14,508 nt of DNA from the NCBI GenBank assembly GCA_903907475.1, contig CAIVOB010000062.1, positions 1 to 14,508 on the forward strand, given 5' to 3'. Both the position numbers and the translations under genes were made by a program. Of the stretch, positions 12,459 to 14,508 are shown in pieces (the first letter of the stretch is position 1; the number at the start of each line of letters is the position of its first letter). The notes beneath the pieces were generated by a model that saw only the letters and a list, made by a program, of their open reading frames with translations, had not been told where the DNA came from and made no database searches. The DNA comes from Candidatus Omnitrophota bacterium. Lineage in GTDB: Bacteria; Omnitrophota; Gorgyraeia; Gygaellales; Profunditerraquicolaceae.

Positions 12459-12982
12459 AAAACTGGTATGTTGTTCATTCACAAACTGGAATAGAAGAAA
12501 AAGTCAAAGCTTCTTTGGAAAAAAAGATTTCCGCTGCTGGTTTGCAGGAGCTGATTTCAAGCGTTATCATTCCTACCGAACAGGTTTCTGAAATTCGTGC
12601 CGGAAAGAAAAAAATTACGCAGCGCAAGTTTTTCCCGGGATATTTATTGGTGGAAATGGAGCTGAGTGAACAAACTTATCTTTTTGTTAAGAACTCACCC
12701 GGGGTAACCGGTTTTATAGGTTTGGGCCGTAAACCGGTGCCGTTACCGCCGGAAGAAGTAGAGAGTATTTTAAAGCGCACCAAAGAAACTGCCGCGAAAC
12801 CTTCTCCGAAGATCGTTTTTGATAAAGGCGAGCAAGTGAGAGTTAATGAAGGACCATTTTTAAATTTTAACGGCGTGGTAGAAGAAGTTTATCCGGAAAA
12901 AGGAAAAGTTAAGGTCAGTGTCTCGATTTTCGGACGTTCCACGCCGGTGGAACTGGAGTATTGGCAGGTAGAGAGGGTTTAA
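12455..12982 (+). CDS. nusG: Transcription termination/antitermination factor NusG
   Basis: NusG binds RNA polymerase across its cleft and links it to Rho, NusA or the ribosome. The protein has 175 residues, normal for the family. The N-terminal NGN domain covers about 1-108, with WYVVHSQTGIEEKV (4-17) and KFFPGYLLVEM (58-68) as typical segments. The KOW domain covers about 121-175 and includes VRVNEGPFLNFNGVVEE and FGRSTPVELEYWQVERV. Start and secE stop overlap by four bases; rplK begins 3 bases after the stop. secE-nusG-rplK-rplA-rplJ is one of the most conserved bacterial gene orders, and the window follows it without interruption. Confidence 0.97.
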   Translation: MKNWYVVHSQTGIEEKVKASLEKKISAAGLQELISSVIIPTEQVSEIRAGKKKITQRKFFPGYLLVEMELSEQTYLFVKNSPGVTGFIGLGRKPVPLPPEEVESILKRTKETAAKPSPKIVFDKGEQVRVNEGPFLNFNGVVEEVYPEKGKVKVSVSIFGRSTPVELEYWQVERV

Positions 12983-12985
12983 ATT

Positions 12986-13411
12986 ATGGCAAAGGCGATT
13001 AAAGCACAAATTAAATTACATGTTCCGGCGGCGCAAGCTAACCCCGCCCCGCCGGTAGGCCCGGCATTAGGCCAACATGGCGTAAATATTATGCAGTTTT
13101 GTAAGCAGTTTAATGAGCAAACTAAAGGTCGAGATGGTTTGATTTTACCGGTTATTATCAGCGTTTTTGAAGATCGTACCTTTACCTTTATTATTAAGAG
13201 CCCGCCATCATCAATTTTGCTTAAAAGAGCGGCTAATTTAGCTAAGGCTTCGGGTATAAGTGGAAAAGAAACTATTGGTAAAGTGACGAAAAAACAAATT
13301 GAAGAGATCGCTAAATTAAAACTTGTGGATTTAAATACTGATAATTTAGACCAAGCGATTAAGTCTATCGCCGGTACTGCCCGGAGCATGGGCATTGCGA
13401 TTGAAGGATAA
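12986..13411 (+). CDS. rplK: 50S ribosomal protein L11
   Basis: L11 binds the GTPase-associated region of 23S rRNA at the base of the stalk. The protein has 141 residues, the standard length. The N-terminal domain shows [19 protein letters not shown], and the rRNA-binding C-terminal domain shows the expected helices with [10 protein letters not shown] near the end. AGAGAGG (12971-12977), within the end of nusG, provides a ribosome binding site 8 bases before the ATG. rplA begins 3 bases after the stop. An L1-type autoregulatory site, known in E. coli at the start of the rplK-rplA transcript, would have to overlap nusG here because there is almost no spacer; I see no clear one. Confidence 0.97.
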   Translation: MAKAIKAQIKLHVPAAQANPAPPVGPALGQHGVNIMQFCKQFNEQTKGRDGLILPVIISVFEDRTFTFIIKSPPSSILLKRAANLAKASGISGKETIGKVTKKQIEEIAKLKLVDLNTDNLDQAIKSIAGTARSMGIAIEG

Positions 13412-13414
13412 AAC

Positions 13415-14095
13415 ATGAAAACTATTAGTAAGCGTTATAAAGAATCGATTAAGCAGGTGGAGCAGAACAAATTCTATCAGTTAAAGGAAGCAATTACTAT
13501 TTTAAAAAAGCTGCCTCAACCGAAATTTGACGGCTCCGTAGACCTGCATTTTAATTTAAGTGTTGATACTAAAAAGAGCGATCAAATGGTGCGCGGGACG
13601 GTGGTGCTTCCTCATGGAACGGGTAAAAAAGTACGCATTGCGGTATTTTGTAAAGGCGAACATGAGCGCCAGGCGCGAGATTCCAAAGCGGATTACGTTG
13701 GGGGAACGGAGTTAATGGATAAGGTTGCCGCTGGATTTTTGGATTTTGATTGCGCGATTGCTACTCCGGAAATGATGAAAGATTTAAGTAAATTGGGTAA
13801 AGTTTTAGGCCCGCGTGGTTTAATGCCTAGCCCGAAAACCGGAACCGTAACCAATGATATTTCTAAAGCGATTGAAGATTTACGTAAGGGAAAAGTTGAA
13901 TTTCGCGTCGATAAACAAGGTGGAATGCACTTAGCGGTGGGCAAATTTTCATTTAGCGCGGACCAATTAAATGATAATGCTTTTAAGGTAATTGAGGCGG
14001 TTAATGAGTCGCGCCCGGCTTCGGTAAAAGGGAAATTTGTCAAAAGTTTAAGTATTACTACCTCTATGAATCCGGGATTAAGGATCGTTTGTTAA
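13415..14095 (+). CDS. rplA: 50S ribosomal protein L1
   Basis: L1 forms the mobile L1 stalk of the 50S subunit near the E site. The protein has 226 residues, close to the usual ~230. Typical segments are LHFNLSVDTKKSDQMVRGTV (about residues 44-63), LPHGTGKKVRIAVF (64-77), and LGKVLGPRGLMPSPKTGTVT (128-147), the signature region of the family. A ribosome binding site GAAGGA (13404-13409), within the end of rplK, precedes the ATG by 5 bases. The gene is followed after only one base by rplJ. The identification is secure. Confidence 0.97.
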   Translation: MKTISKRYKESIKQVEQNKFYQLKEAITILKKLPQPKFDGSVDLHFNLSVDTKKSDQMVRGTVVLPHGTGKKVRIAVFCKGEHERQARDSKADYVGGTELMDKVAAGFLDFDCAIATPEMMKDLSKLGKVLGPRGLMPSPKTGTVTNDISKAIEDLRKGKVEFRVDKQGGMHLAVGKFSFSADQLNDNAFKVIEAVNESRPASVKGKFVKSLSITTSMNPGLRIVC

Positions 14096-14096
14096 A

Positions 14097-14508
14097 ATGA
14101 AAAAAATCGGTTTGTTAGTTAAAGAGACGTCGGGTAATCGCATTAAAGATGCTTTTAAATCGAGCCAAGGATTAATTATCATAAAATATTCCGGCGTTTC
14201 TAGCCCGGATATGAGTAATTTAAGAAAGATTTTAAAAGGTAGCAAATCGGATTTATTTGTCGTTAAAAATAGTGTCGCGCGCCTGGCACTTAAAGATTTA
14301 GGTTTAGGTGATTTAGTGAAGAATATCGAAACTCCTTGCGGCATGATTTTTTTTAAGGATGAGCCGGTAGACACTTCTAGAATTCTTTGTACTTTTCGTA
14401 AAGAGCACGAAAAATTAGTCGTGGAATGTGGTTTTTCTCAGGATAAAATTTTAACTTTAAAAGATATTGAGCTTTTGAGTAAGTTACCGGGAAAAAATGT
14501 TTTAAGAG
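14097..14508 (+). CDS. rplJ: 50S ribosomal protein L10 (5' part)
   Basis: This is the N-terminal 137 residues of L10, cut by the window end. L10 anchors the L7/L12 dimers of the ribosomal stalk. The start MKKIGLLVKETSGNRIKDAF is followed by IKYSGVSSPDMSNLRKIL and LFVVKNSVARLALKDL, matching the family segment in which VVKNT is the usual core. The start ATG at 14097 lies one base after the rplA stop; AAGGA (14080-14084), in the end of rplA, is a possible but distant ribosome binding site. In E. coli the rplA-rplJ gap holds the L10-binding leader RNA; here there is no room for it. Confidence 0.94.
   Translation, partial: MKKIGLLVKETSGNRIKDAFKSSQGLIIIKYSGVSSPDMSNLRKILKGSKSDLFVVKNSVARLALKDLGLGDLVKNIETPCGMIFFKDEPVDTSRILCTFRKEHEKLVVECGFSQDKILTLKDIELLSKLPGKNVLR

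Noticed and set aside
12107..12478. Minus-strand open frame across tRNA-Trp and secE
   Set aside because: It runs antisense to a tRNA and a well-identified gene, and shows no recognisable domain or ribosome binding site.

Overview
The window looks like a contiguous chromosomal stretch of a diderm (Gram-negative-type) bacterium. Every gene is on the + strand and genes are packed tightly with many short overlaps. Diderm character is inferred from a lipoprotein with a peptidoglycan-binding domain, a SurA-like periplasmic chaperone and YajC/SecDF. The mix of AT-rich spacers, SecD-SecF fused in one chain and this gene order reminds me of uncultured lineages such as Candidatus Omnitrophota (OP3), but that placement is inference.

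Region 1 (1-4145) is amino-acid biosynthesis: the 3' end of hisH, then hisA, a lipoprotein gene sitting inside the his cluster, a small inverted-repeat spacer, hisF, hisI and trpE. HisH and HisF form imidazole glycerol phosphate synthase. HisI and HisA act just before it in histidine synthesis. TrpE starts the tryptophan branch.

Region 2 (4164-6914) is translation and export: rpsP (S16), yajC and a fused secDF. Region 3 (6944-11480) holds a strikingly compact Mfd-like translocase followed by surA-pdxA-rsmA, the same order as the surA-pdxA-ksgA part of the E. coli operon. Adjacent genes from mfd to rsmA overlap by 17, 44 and 28 bases.

Region 4 (11481-14508) begins with a sigma70-like promoter and a leader of about 135 nt. 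It continues tRNA-Thr(GGT), structured element A, rpmG (L33), structured element B, tRNA-Trp(CCA), secE, nusG, rplK, rplA and the 5' part of rplJ. This is the classical cluster leading to rpoBC, except that tuf, often found between these two tRNAs, is absent.

The most interesting signal is elements A and B. They are two alignable copies of a ~120-nt intergenic sequence flanking rpmG. Both fold into the same two-hairpin architecture with paired, compensating base changes and identical unpaired motifs. I do not recognise this as a known RNA family. The second signal is the 636-residue Mfd, which keeps the UvrA-binding-type domain, the RNA-polymerase-interaction domain and the motor, but lacks the rest of the UvrB-like module, domain 3 and the C-terminal autoinhibitory domain.
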